Positions 23,311 to 36,215 of a stretch of DNA of 64,000 nt are shown in pieces. Where the stretch lies: assembly GCF_963676685.1 (NCBI RefSeq), contig NC_092355.1, positions 65,293,006 to 65,357,005 on the forward strand. The letters are read 5' to 3'. The notes under the pieces were generated by a model that ran no database searches, was not told the DNA's origin, and saw only the letters and a list, made by a program, of their open reading frames with translations. The position numbers and the translations under genes are program-made. This DNA comes from Mytilus edulis. Its lineage: Eukaryota > Mollusca > Bivalvia > Mytilida > Mytilidae. Numbering within the stretch: the stretch's first letter is position 1; each line of letters starts with the position of its first letter.

Positions 23311-25742
23311 TATTATCATTTAGTTACAATCTAATCCGATTTAATCCAATGCTTATTCAAGTATTCCCCATATTCAAACAAGGATTTCTTACATCTGATA
23401 TAACATCTTTTAACATGAAAGAAAAGCAGGAACACATCCACAGAAATGACCTTTTAGGTTGCACTTTGTGAAAACAACTGTTTCACAAACCACGCCTCTT
23501 TTTGAGAGAAAATCAAAATGCAGAGTGCAGGGAGAACAGAATTTCAGGATAAGTTTAAACACCACTAAAAAGTTCAAGACATATACATGTTAAAGATATG
23601 ATGCCAAATCCATGTTTTGACCTTGAAAAAAATAGAAAGGGCTCATAAATTTAATATAGATATATATTTTTACGAAGCTGCATAGTTAAAATAGTGCAGT
23701 TTTAGCTGTTAGCAGTTTAGAGTTCCTATGTGAAAGTCCATAGTACATGTCAGCAGACGTGCAACCTTTGTTCGTGCTTGTCACTTTGCTAATGGTGCAT
23801 TAGATGAACCTTAGTTTAAAGGGGAGGATAAACAATTGCTGAATATTTTTGTTATATTTGTTTTTACTTAGATAAGGAAAACATGTAACAACCAAAATAA
23901 CAACAAACATGTTTCAGCGAATTACTATCTTAGATATCAAACTGTATGAGTATTAAGATGAAATCGTTCAATGTCAACACAGAAATACTATATGATTTGT
24001 TCTTGAAATGCATCAATTATGAAACACAAGGTGTCAGTTCTCCATTTGCTCTCTTTACAACGTATAAGTTTAGTTTAGTCTCTTTTGTCTAGGTATGACC
24101 TGTATTATTTGTTTTGCAAAAGTTATTACTTTAAAATGTACAAGGTCATCAATTCTATTTCGATTTTTTTTATGTTATGTAAATATACTTTGTTTGCTAC
24201 TTCATATTTCCGTTTAACCGTTGTTTTTCCTATCCTTCGATTTATTTTAATTAATTGATTGACCATAAGTAACGTTTCCTCGTATATAATGTAGTTATGT
24301 TTGCTTTACCATTCCGTTTTTGAAGCTGATCATTACTGTTTGATCCGAATAATATACCGATTACATGTTAGATAACTCATTTTTTACATTGATTGCAAAC
24401 TTGCAATGAATTACATATTTATAATTTCGCATTTAAAATAATCTTGGTTATTTCAGTCCTCTGACGCAATAAAATATTACATATTGAATCAAAAAACAAT
24501 TCGGAATGCTTAGAAAAAGATGTAGTTTCCAACATTTTCCACTCCAATTTCCCAAAAAGCAACATTTGCCAATATAACAAAAAGAATAACTAATCAAAGA
24601 ATTCAAAAAATAAACAAAAAATATTAAACTCGTGACCGAACAACACTTATAACTAACTTATGCGCTACGCGCATTAGTGATTTAACGTGTTGTTTTTTCT
24701 TTTTTCTATTTTCTTGTCATATGTTTTGAAGTGAGAGGTGTGTGAGGTCATAATGTTGATCAATTTAAAAAGAACTAAATGGAAGAATTGTTTAGATAAT
24801 TTATCCATCCTCCAAAAAAAAAAAAATGAGAGTTCTTGTCATCTTTAAAAGGCTTTGGCTACTACACCATATATGCGAACAAAAATATTAATTATCTACA
24901 TGTAAATGTATGGTGGTGTTGTGTCGTGGGCACACAAAGATGTTCAAGATTGTAACTTTAATTTCAATCTGAATAAAACTTCAATAAACCGATATTTTTG
25001 GAAGGGTGATAGCCCGTTTACAATTGATGAAAACATATCTTTGAATCTGTTGTTTGTTTGGTTTGTTGTCCAATTAACGTATTATCTCTACGTCGTTCAT
25101 ACATATTCATATCTCTAAATAGAAAGCAAAACAGAAAATCATCATATTGTTCCCTTTAACTCACATAAGTCATGAATTCTGTTTATATTATCTTATTGTC
25201 TAGATCTGCTCTTTATTAGTCGTTCCTAACAATACGTATAACTTTTGTCTACACCCATCTTTATTAACATCTCTCCAAAAAGTAGCCAAAATAACATATA
25301 CCTCATGTTTTTATCTTCAAATAAATATTCATAAGCAAAGCAACAAAAAAACACTATATACATATATTTATTTTGTAATACAATTATAATATATATGCTT
25401 AGGTTGTAAGTCAAGTCAAATTTCACCGAAATCTGTGCCTAAAACTGCAAAGTTGCTGTTCAAATATATACATTGGTACGACGTCTCCCAGACATCAAAC
25501 AAGACTTAAATAAACTCCAATTTCCCAGAATATGTCATCTGAATAATGTACGATGAATAAAATATATTAGAACAGATTAAGGAATAACGATATTTTAGTC
25601 GTTTCAGTTATCAACTTAACACATAAAAAACATTTCATAACATTTTGAAATATATTTTGCACGCCGGTTTTTTAATATAAAAGTAGTTTTTCATACACAT
25701 AATTATGAGATGCAATCGTTTACAAGAATGTTTTAAATAATC
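23311..25742. other. Intergenic, no gene seen
   Basis: AT-rich. The plus ORF at 24906-25118 has no domain features. 'tttaacgtgttgtttt' near 24680 echoes 5910. Confidence 0.4.
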
Positions 25743-27897
25743 TTATAAAAGAGCAGTTGTAAACTGTTCTAATGGTTTCCTTAAAGTCTCGATTGCAGCG
25801 GCCCAAAAAAGATCCTCGCCGACCCCAGTTTGATATCGTAGACTTGGCGCACTGTCCAATAGGGCTCTAAGCTGATTAGTCTAGTCATATGCTTAGAGTC
25901 GATAGTTTTCAACATTATTAAAAGGAACACGTCTTTTCCAAACCTTCTACGTCGCTCCTGGACAACATCAACTTTCCATTGACACCACTCACTTTTCGCA
26001 AACTCATTTGATAATACTAGAACAACTTTCCATGATTTCTCTAAATATTTGTTGATGTTTGCAGTGATCGATTCTCCTACTTCAAAATCTCTATGGTGAA
26101 TACACAGCTTGATACCTTCATCTTGTTCTATTTTCGGTAAAAACGTTCGATGCACCCAGTTTCGATCTGCGTCACAGTAAACGACAAAAGCGTGATATTC
26201 AAAATCATCTGTATTTGTTATAGGGAAATAACCTTTCTTTCTATTGTATTTAACTCTCCATAGGTATATATAATTCTTAATATTTGTTTGACATTTCAAA
26301 CCTATAGTTATAAAGGTTACTAGTAATAATCCTGTACAAGATAGTACTATTGTCATGCTATATAACGGATTCCACGGTGGACATTGCATTTGAGATTCAG
26401 CATATTTTTGAAACACCACATTATCAAGTTCGGAAGGCTGCCGACACCTATAATGAAGGGGGTACCCAATCAGCTTGACTTGTGTTGCTTTTATCCATTT
26501 AGTGAACCAAAGTTGATCACAAGTACATGCATATGGGTTAACACTAAGATCTAGATCTTCCAATGAATTCAGTACATCTAACGGAAAAGATGTCGAGTTG
26601 ATGATTCGTATGAAGTTGTTTGATAGATAAAGTTTTCTTAACGAAACCATATTTCTAAAAATTGAATTCCCGTCATTCCAGCTAGAAAATCTGTTACCAC
26701 TTAAACTCAATGTCTCTAACGATGTTAAGTGTATAAAGGTGTCTTTAGGAAGAAAGAAAAGGCTGCAGAAAGAAAGACTTAAAACCTTAAGTTTAATTAA
26801 AGGCAAAAACATGTGTTACATTATAATTTCTGATTTTGGCAGGTAACTATGGTCAAGGTAGAGGAACGATAGATTCGGAGAAACAGAAAAAATTGTCTTA
26901 GGGTTAAATTTTTCCTGATCAAAATGAAAATTTGTTTCTTGCATTCGCAAACTGGACATCGATGAACTGTTGAGTGCAAAGTCATCAATATGTTTTAAAG
27001 GATAACCTATTTTAGACAATTGCACGACATAAAGCATTGGATTGTTTATAAATATGTTATTATGAATTCGGCCAATAGGATTTCCATTCAAAAGAACCTT
27101 TGTCAATGCAGGTAAGCAAGACAATGAATCCTCCTGCATTCTACCGATGCTATTATCGCTTAGATCCAAAATTGACAAATGTCTTAGTAAGCTTTGTTTT
27201 TCTTTACCATTTGCACACATATCAGGAACTGATGAAAGCATATTATTATTCAAATGTAGGCTTGCAACAGTATTTGGTATTCCAGTCATATTGATGACTT
27301 CTATTAGATTATTGGAGAGAACCAAAAAGTATAAACTTTTCATCACAAAGAATGTTTCACATGCAATACTAGAAAATGCATTGCCCTTAATTCTAAGACT
27401 TGTCACCTCATTGCTTGAAAAATTTGAAAACAGGTCGATTGGCAGAAATGACCATTTGTTGAATTCAAATATTAGATGTTGTGTTTTTTGTTTGGCAGAG
27501 TATCCGAGTGCTCTTTTCAAAACATGAACATTTAATTTATCTTCATTTGAAATAAGAAGCGTAGAAAGAAATTTCAAGTTTTTAAACAAATTTGGATAAA
27601 TGTATGAAATTAAATTATCAATCAATTGCAGTTTTTTTAGTCCAATGATTGTCAAATTATCAAAACCATTTATATCGATGTACGTCAGGTTTGTTCCATT
27701 CATTGTAACAACATGTATATTTTCCGGGAATAATGGAATATAAATTAGGTCGCGACCACTGCATACTGCTTCATGATGTTAAGATGAACATTTACACTGA
27801 TCATGACAATCTATATCCCTTGCCAATATATATGGGGCCAGCAACAGAAACATGCAAACACACCTCGTGTACAAATTCATTGATGTAGTTGGTTTTC
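25743..27897 (-). pseudogene. Toll-like receptor, near full length but interrupted
   Basis: One coding exon begins after the acceptor TTGCAG at 27898-27899, with ATG at 27880. Order: signal peptide (CMFLLLAPYILA), LRRNT cysteines (CHDQCKC), a series of leucine-rich repeats, LRRCT (NPYACTCDQLWF, then C before PPWNPL), a transmembrane helix (MTIVLSCTGLLLVTFITIGL), and a TIR domain with box 1 YHAFVVYC, box 2 HHRDFEVG and SEWCQWKVD. The family role is pathogen sensing with MyD88-type signalling. Three lesions are visible: TAA at 27779-27781 in LRRNT, TAA at 26816-26818 where the paralogue has a Gln codon, and a 5-bp duplication (AGTCT) at about 25878-25887 that shifts the TIR end. Allowing for the 5 bp, the span 27880-25743 is exactly 711 codons including the stop. 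It could be a recent pseudogene, a null allele or a set of sequencing errors. Confidence 0.9.
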
Positions 27898-27999
27898 CTG
27901 CAATCATTAATATAGATTTTGCTAAAAGTAAATTAAATAATTGTTAGTAGCAAACTAAATAGTACTGTTAACTATATTCATATGCACATTCATGGCTCT

Positions 28000-28535
28000 A
28001 CAATATGTCGATACCTGTTTTTAATGACGTCTTTATACTAAATTTATTAGGTGTTGGATGTATACTGATTTATAGTCTCATGTACATGATTGTGTTAGTG
28101 GTTGGCTTTGAACTGACTGTCGGTAACTGCAAGTACTCTCAGGTATGTACTCAGTGTATTTTTGTTGTTGAGATATATAAGTACCCGTGTAAGGCTATGT
28201 TTTTGTTCGATGTTTTTCTGGGTAAGGGCCGGGTTTGGTGCCTGCTAACATGTTTAACCACGCAACATTCTGTATTTGCCTGTTTCAAGTCAGTATTCGG
28301 TGATTCAATGGCTTTCGTTTGTTTCTGAGTTACATATATCTTTTTACATGTTTAGTTCATAAATTAGGCCGTTAATTGTTCTCGTCTGGATTGAATTACT
28401 TTTGTTAATAATTTGGGGCCTTTTATAGCTGACTGTGTGGTATGGGTTTTTTTCATGGTTGAAAGACGTATGGTGACCTATAGTTTCTTATTTCTGTGGA
28501 CTCTTCTGACGTGTTGTCTCACTGCAGATCAGAGC
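28000..28535 (+). repeat. Dispersed repeat family A, long copy
   Basis: Longest copy in the window. It runs from 'atagtctcatgtacatgatt' through 'gtcggtaactgcaagtactc' to 'gacgtgttgtctcactgc'. The 107-codon ORF at 28005-28328 is the repeat read through, not a gene. Confidence 0.65.
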
Positions 28536-28576
28536 TAATTTTCTTTTAAAAATCAAATATTAATTAGCATATTAGT

Positions 28577-28745
28577 TATCAAAGGTACCAGGATTATAAT
28601 TTAGTACGCCAGAAGCGCGTTTCGTCTTCATTAGACTCACCAGTGACGCTCATATCAAAATATTTATAAAGCCAAACAAGTACAAAGTTGGAGACCATTG
28701 CCGTTCAATGTTTGAATACAGTGTGTAGACCTCATCAAGCATGAC
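28577..28745 (+). repeat. Dispersed repeat family B
   Basis: Contains 'gtaccaggattataatt', 'gcgcgtttcgtctt' and 'tatttataaagccaaacaag', the hallmark phrases of this mussel repeat. The copies at 4973 and 8155 carry parts of the same. Confidence 0.7.
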
Positions 28746-30555
28746 CTACTTGTTAATTAAAAAAAACCACAATACATTAACAAAAGCAAAATACAAGCTT
28801 ACTATATTTTTTGTGAGTCAGCATTGACATTAAATGTATTACGACTGCAAATTAACAAGCAACAGAAATAGACGTCCTGGTATCATTATCTAAAAAAAAT
28901 AAAATCAACAAAAAAACTGAACTCCGAGAATAATTAAAAACGGAAAGTTTATAATAAAATGTTAAAATCAAAATCTCAATTTCTTTCATAAAACGCTCCA
29001 CTTTATGAAAAAAAAATGCAGAACTTTTTTAAGAACACACTTAAAGTGACACAAAATCCTATGAAAATAATTAAGAAAAATCACGTTTCGTAACTATAAT
29101 AGTCATTGGCACATTCTAATATATCATGATATATTTTAAACTTAATCTCTATATGCCAGATAGTCTAGTAAAATATATGTAGGTTATTACTTGAAAAAGT
29201 TCATATTATTTTTGAAAAGTCTGCTTCTTGTTTTGATTGTGAAAGATCGTTCAACGCAATATTTGGACCGTGAATGACAAGGCGTGACCAGAGTTCGTGA
29301 TAAAAAACAGCATTTGTTCCCAATTGATATACGTGTTATTGGTTAAAGTGTGCAATTCCTTTCTAAGAACATACAAAGTCATGCTCACCAGATTTTAAAG
29401 GTTGTGAACACCATGTTTTGCAGTCGTTTTACAGATATGACTACCCATAAAATTTTATATTAACGAGAATCAGATGAGACAATTTCAACTTTTCAAAAAT
29501 AATAAAACTAATACAGGGCGGACAGACACCCTTAAAAAATCGCATCTCTATACCCAACAGTTAGGTTAAGGTACACCTCACAGACACATGTTTTCCGGAG
29601 ACAAGTTCCTGTGTGGATAATGAATAAATGACCGGGAATTCAACCTCGCTGTAACAACTATTATATTGTTAATCAGTATACTCTAGTTTGTTGTTATACA
29701 TGTACATGTATATTATATTAAAGTCGTACGAAACCTCTAATAAAAAAGGATGCATATGTTTTTTTATAACAATAAGTATAGTTTTCATGCTAAAACTTAT
29801 GTACTTGATTGATGGCTTACAATTAGGCGAGAAGCTGTAAACTACGGCTTCATAATACGACAAAATATATGTATAACAGTTATATGTAATTTTTATTTTT
29901 TCTTATGTCATTCTTTTCTACTAGTATTCTCATGATAGTGCAGTGGAAGTTCTTTTGAAATAATTAGTTTTTCTAAGATATATTGGATTTGAGTAAGTAG
30001 ATTTGAGTAGGCATTCAAATTTTCTCGCAATTTTTGGAAAACCTTTTTGAGATATTCTTCCGCAACGCTAACACAAATTATTGGTATCCTTGATTTAATA
30101 TTGATACTATATTTGTAACGACAAACATTTTCACATCATTAATCTACATGACTGTTCCTTAAAAATGATTTACATTAATATGCATAAGCGATAAGGAATG
30201 CTATTTTTCATTTGATAATTTCCACGTAATTATACGAAATACGTCTGGTTATTAATAAAAAAAAAACGCAAGTAACGTGGGTACAAATGTCTGTGACAGT
30301 TTAATTTCCAATTTTAAAGTCCGACTTCGGGAAGATGAAATCAAAAAATCCACTAGCTACTATGCGAGAATCTGTTTCTCTAATAATTAAAAAATAAATA
30401 AATGTTGTTAAGCGAAATCTCCTTCGGTAACCTTACACATTTCACAAACTTGTCAATTTCATTAACACCAACTACTTTACAAAAAGATTATATTGGAATA
30501 AACCCCTTAAAAAGCATCTAACGTATCCGATAATCACGAGTTATATCCAGAATTG
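28746..30555. other. Intergenic, no gene seen
   Basis: AT-rich. No exon, RNA gene or repeat family was recognised. Confidence 0.4.
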
Positions 30556-30559
30556 TGCA

Positions 30560-30790
30560 TACTCCTTTCCACCGTATACCGTGGGCATTGTATGTCCACG
30601 GCTGTCCTTGGTATAGGGTGGACACCACACCCACGGCTGTCCTCGGTATAGAGTGGGAAATACGCCCACGGAAATCCACGACATAGGGTGGGCACCACGC
30701 CCACGGTGGACAACGGACGTGGACAGAGAGTGGACGGCATTGGTTTGTCCACCGTGGGCGAGTGGAAATGACAAAGTCCACCTGGACTGT
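30560..30790. repeat. GC-rich 35-bp tandem array
   Basis: Units start with 'cccacgg' at 30595, 30630, 30665 and 30700, an exact 35-bp step, with 'tatagggtgg' inside. It is a GC island in AT-rich DNA and ends next to the 194-bp inverted array. The overlapping ORFs on both strands are products of this repetition. Confidence 0.75.
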
Positions 30791-30796
30791 AGTGTA

Positions 30797-31510
30797 GTAC
30801 ACTTTAATTTTTTTAATAACTTTTTCAAATCAACTTGGATTTGCATCAAACTATGCAGCTATCTTACATATATATCAAGCTTACTGAATCCCATTTCATT
30901 TAGGTTTTTGTTGTATTGCTGTAACATTTAAGAATTTAAGTAATCTTGGTAAAAAAAGCTAGGATTTGCAATTCGGACAAAATAGAGATAGTACACTTTA
31001 ATTTTTTTAATAACTTTTTCAAATCAACTTGGATTTGCATCAAACTATGCAGCTATCTTACATATATATCAAGCTTACTATATCCCATTTCATTTAGGTT
31101 TTTGTTGTATTGCTGTAAAATTTAAGAATTAAAGTAATCTTGGTATAAAAAGCTAGGATTTGCAATTCGGACAAAATAGAGATAGTACACTTTAATTTTT
31201 TTAATAACTTTTTCAAATCAACTTGGATTTGCATCAAACTATGCAGCTATCTTACATATATACCAAGCGTACTGAATCCCATTTCATTTAGGTTTTTGTT
31301 GTATTGCTGTCAAATTTAAGAATTAAATTAATCTAGGTCAAAAAAGCTAGAATTTGCAGTTCGAACAAAATAGAGATAGTACACTTTAAGTTTTTTAATA
31401 ACTTTTTCAAATCAACTTGGATTTTATTAAAATTATATAGCTACCTTGGTGATCTTACTAAATCCCAGGTTGTTATGAAGTTTTAAAATATTTATTTGTC
31501 AAATTTAATG
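30797..31510. repeat. Left arm: 194-bp units in tandem
   Basis: Three full units start with 'gtacactttaa' at 30797, 30991 and 31185, exactly 194 bp each, followed by a diverged partial unit from 31379. Units contain 'atgcagctatcttacatat' and end 'caaaatagagata'. The same units run in reverse at 31901-32780. Confidence 0.85.
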
Positions 31511-31900
31511 ACATTGCACTATACATGATTTAATTACATCAGTACACGTGAGTTTTACAGGTAAAAAGAAAGCCCTACTTTTCTTAAACTCGTGTATTAC
31601 TTATCTAGTGAATTAAAAGCCCTGCGATTTAGATTTAACAGGATGTTGCAACTTTGAATAAACGTTATTTAGAATTTAAAACTCTCTGGTAGATGTGATC
31701 TTTTTATAAGTTTGCCCCAAGCAGAAGGTATTGCTTTATAAATCACCACAAATCAGAAGAACTATTTTAATAATTTCTAATGTTTCATCCCTTTTTGATA
31801 TATTTATAAAGTGTATATCAAAATGAATAAAACATTAAAGGAATTATATAACTATTTTATATATACTTTTACCCAAATTATGAGAAAAGATATATTTCTA
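31511..31900. other. Central spacer of the inverted array
   Basis: About 390 bp between the two arms, with no similarity to the 194-bp unit and no ORF. Confidence 0.6.
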
Positions 31901-32780
31901 ATATCCTAGCTTTTTGACCTAGGTTAATTAAATTCTTAAATTTGACAGAAATACACCAAACAAAATAACAACCTATGATTCAGTAAGATCAATATATTGC
32001 ACAGATATTTGTAGAGTTTGATGAAAATCTAAGTTGATTTGAAAAAGTTATGAAAAAAATTAAAGTGTACCATCTCTATTTTGTCAAAACTGTAAATCCT
32101 AGCTTTTATTACCTAGATTAAATTAATTCTTAAATTTGACAGCAATACAACAAACTTTATAACAACCTGGGATTCAGTAAGATGAATACATCACCAAGGT
32201 AGCTACATATAGTTTCAATAAAATCCAAGTTGATTTGAAAAAAGTTATTAAACAAATTAAAGCGTACTATCTCTATTTTGTCCGAATTGCAAATCCCAGT
32301 TTTTTTTACCAAGATTACTTTATTTTTAAATTTTACAGCAATATAACAAAAACCTAAATGAAATGGAAATTTAGTAAGCTTGATATATATGTAAGATAGC
32401 TGCATAGTTTGATGCAAATCCAAGTTGATTTGAAAAAGTTATTAAAAAAATTAAAGTGTACTATCTCTATTTTGTCCGAATTGCAAATCCTAGCTTTTTT
32501 TTACCAAGATTACTTTAATTCTTAAATTTTACAGCAATACAACAAAAAACTAAATGAAATGGGATTCAGTAAGCTTGATATATATGTAAGATAGCTGCAT
32601 AGTTTGATGAAAATCCAAGTTGATTTGAAAAAGTTAATAAAAAAATTAAAGATGCCTATCTGAATTTTTATATAATAATTTTTATTTTTACATATTGTAA
32701 AATTAAATTCTTTCATTTCACAGCAATAAATCAAACTACCTAATAAGCTTGAATTTTGTAAGATCAATATTTAATTTAGT
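31901..32780. repeat. Right arm: the 194-bp units reversed
   Basis: Reverse-complement units end at 32070, 32267, 32461 and about 32656, then decay. The units nearest the centre (31903-32070 and 31379-31510) are the most diverged on both sides. The minus ORFs at 32157-32767 are the repeat itself. Confidence 0.82.
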
Positions 32781-32809
32781 TAGATGGGCTGATTTACACC
32801 AGTCAAAAC

Positions 32810-33080
32810 TAAATTTGAAGGTCAAGACTAGTCGAGACAGGTCGAGACTGGTTGAGACTGAGTCGAGACTAGTCGAGATAGGTCGAGACTAGTCAAGACA
32901 GGTCGAGACAGGTCGAGCCTTGGTCAAGACCATTTTAGACTACACAAAGATCATCAAGTACTGAATCAGACTAATTAAGTAAAGTCGAGACCTAGTCGAG
33001 TACACTTAAGTACAGTTAAGTACAGTCGAGACAATGTCGAGACTAGTCGAGTAAAATGTGTGCTCGATTTTACTGGTCGA
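32810..33080. repeat. Degenerate GTCGAG array
   Basis: About 20 copies of 'gtcgaga' or close variants separated by 'ctagt', 'caggt' and 'ctgg' words. Period about 10-20 bp. No coding content. Confidence 0.75.
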
Positions 33081-33429
33081 GCACAAAAACTGGTCAATTC
33101 AGACTCTGAGGAGTTTGTAGTGCAAGTCATTAATAATTCGAAAAGTTTCAATTGCCATTGTTTTCATTCTTCTGTCTTACATCTCTTTTTATAGTAAATT
33201 ATCATAGAAGCTAGACAAGACATCATACACAAAACATAGTGCTCTTTCTTGCACTGTTTTCAATTGCTTTTGGAATTTTTCTGTGTGCAGAAATGCCATG
33301 CCAAAGTTGAAATTACTAAAGACTAATTATTAAAATGGTTCATTTGCACAGTTTGTTAAATAAAGTGCCTAAACGTTAGAGCATATTCATTTGATCGGAT
33401 GCCTTCCTGCAAGTCTTACTTATATATAG

Positions 33430-35145
33430 AAAAATTCAGGACCCTAACTAATTAGATCATTGGACCCATGTTACACACTCGTGACTCTAACTACTCAGAT
33501 CATTGGACCCATGCTACACAATTCAGGACCCTAACTACTCAAATCATTTGACCCATACTATACAATTCAGGACCCTTACTACTCAGATCATTGGACACAT
33601 GCTACACAATTCAGGACCCTTACTACTCATATCATTGGACACATGCTATACAATTCAGGACCCTAACTACTCAGATCATTGGACCCATGCTACACAATTC
33701 AGGACCCTAACTACTCAGGTCATTCGATCCATGCTATACCATTCAGGACCCTTACTACTCAAATCATTGGACACATGCTACACAATTCAGGACCCTAACT
33801 ACTCAGATCAATGGGCCCATGCTATACATTTCAGGACCCTAACTACTCAGATCATTGGGCCCATGCTACACAATTCAGGACCCTAACTACTCAGATCATT
33901 GGGTCCATGCTACACAACTCAAGACCCTAACTACTCAGATCATTTGGCCCATGCTACACAATTCAGGACCCTAACTACTCAGATCAATGGACACATGCTA
34001 CACATTTCAGGACCCTCACTACTCAGATCAACGGACCCATACTATACAATCCAGGACTCTAACTACTCAGATCAATGGACCCATGCTACACAATTCAGGA
34101 CCCTAAATACTCAAATCATTGGACACATGCTACACAATTCAGGACCCTTACTACTCAGATCAATGGACCCATGCTACATAATTTAGGACCCTAACTACTT
34201 ACATCATTGGACACATGCTACACAATTCAGGACCCTAACTACTCAGATCAATGAACCCATGCTACACAATTCAGGACCCTACATGTAACTACTCAGATCA
34301 ATGAACACATGCTACACATTTCAGGACCCTAACTACTCAGATCAACGGACCCATACTATACAATTCAGGACTCTAACTACTCAGATCAATGGACCCATGC
34401 TACACCATTCAGGACCCTAAATACTCAAATCAATGGACACATGCTACACAATTCAGGACCCTTACTACTCAGATCAATGGACCCATGCTACATAACTCAG
34501 GACCCTAACTACTTAAATCATTGGACACATGCTACACAATTCAGGACCCTAACTACTCAGATCAATGGACCCATGCTACACAATTCAGGACCCTAAATAC
34601 TCAAATCAATGGACCCATGCTACACAATTCAGGACCCTAAATACTCAGATCAATGGACCCATTCTACACAATTCAGGACCCTAAATACTCAGATCAATGG
34701 ACACATGCTACACAATTCAGGACCCTAACTACTCAGACCAATGGACCAATGCTACACAATTCAGGACCCTAAATACTCAAATCATTGGACACATGCTACA
34801 CAATTCAGGACCCTTACTACTCAGATCAATGGACCCATGCTACACAATTCAGGACCCTTACTACTCAGATCAATGGACCCATGCTACACAATTCAGGACC
34901 CTAACTACTCAGATCAATGGACCCATGCTACACAATTCAGGACCCTTACTACTCAGATCAATGGACCCATTCTACACAATTCAGGACCCTAACTGCTTAA
35001 ATCATTGGACACATGCTACACAATTCAAGACTCTAACTACTCAGATCAATGGACCCATGCTACACAAATCAGGACCCTAACTACTCAGATCAATGGACCC
35101 ATGCTACACAAATCAGGACCCTAACTACTCAGATTATTCGACCCA
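33430..35145. repeat. 44-bp satellite, about 39 copies
   Basis: Unit of 44 bp: 'ggacccatgctacacaattc' followed by 'aggaccctaactactcagat' and 'catt' or 'caat'. Because 44 is not a multiple of three, three units make 44 codons with few stops, which yields ORFs of up to 127 codons. These should not be annotated as genes. Sub-variants (catt/caat, ccc/cac) alternate in blocks, so homogenisation was by segments. Confidence 0.92.
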
Positions 35146-35945
35146 CTTAAAATCACTTATAACTATGAATATACAATAAAAGTCAAAAGTGTTGCATGAT
35201 TCGACGATTTCTATATATCTCTTTCTGAAAATTTGATATCTGCCACTGAGAGCACCAATAATCCAAAAGGTCGGGTAATGTTAACAGTGTTTTCAAGATA
35301 AATTAAGTAACAAATAACAATTAATTGATTTTAGAAAAAGAGTGGTGTACGAGCCTACGAAAAATAAATGAGTTTTACAGTAAAAATCATAAATTGTACA
35401 AAAAACCTGAAATTTTCGGCCTAGTCTCTTTTTGACGATTTCTAATACCCTGTCTGACTGATGACGGTCAGAAAAATGTCCGGTCGTAAACAGTTCAGTT
35501 GGGATGAGTTGTTATATACAACCGGTTAGATAACCTACCAGGCAAGATTCTTGTTTCATGAAATTCATACTTTTTTTGCATTGTGTATCTTACTGATTGT
35601 TCATATTATGCATTCAACCCTTCGATGTATAAATGTGCATTTCTGTAATAAATAAACATAACAAATAATGTTATTTGAACCCCACGCATGTAAATGTTTG
35701 GCACTGTTTAACAATTACAGTTCGTAAGATTAATGCAAACTTTTTTTTACAGAAATCATTCCACAGTCACAATTTATTGCACGTGAACCAAAGACGACTT
35801 AAAACCCTGTTAGACTAATTTATAAGTTTTAAACGAATAAATTACATAGACATCTTACAAACAAGTTTAAGAGCCACCCACGTGAGATGCACATCGGTAA
35901 AAAATATTTTTGGAAATATGTTAATTATTTTCAGTTATGATGTAT
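35146..35945. other. Intergenic, no gene seen
   Basis: Nothing supported apart from AT-rich sequence. Confidence 0.4.
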
Positions 35946-35947
35946 CA

Positions 35948-36215
35948 ATTAGTTGTTGCTTAACGTCCAGTGACAATTATTTCATACATATTTAGAACGA
36001 GAAACCATTCCCAAATAGGGAGGGGTCGGAATGAAGGGCGGGAAACTTGAACCCCTTAAGAAGTCACTTAGTACTTGAAGTGTTATTTCACAAGGGCCAA
36101 CCTACTTTCTCTTCACGAAGCATCGATTCTGACCGGATGTGGCAAGGTATTTATACATCTCCGCACAGCCAAACGGACGCCTCCCTTCATCACGGGTTAC
36201 AGTTTCTGCCGGTGT
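35948..36215 (-). mobile_element. SINE-like repeat (-)
   Basis: The reverse complement has 'gcgtccgtttggctgtgcgg' (close), 'gccacatccggt' and the tail 'cactggacgttaagcaac', in the same order as 50405-50835. The tail phrase is very common in molluscan DNA by recall. Confidence 0.7.

Noticed and set aside
28005-28328. 107-codon membrane-like ORF
   Set aside because: It coincides with a long copy of dispersed repeat A.
30518-30849. Overlapping minus-strand ORFs of 72-102 codons
   Set aside because: They come from the GC-rich 35-bp array, where all three frames are open.
33503-35080. Plus-strand ORFs of 83-127 codons
   Set aside because: Products of the 44-bp satellite; every frame gives similar peptides.
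33430-35145. CRISPR-like array
   Set aside because: The 44-bp units are contiguous, with no unique spacers, and the DNA is animal.
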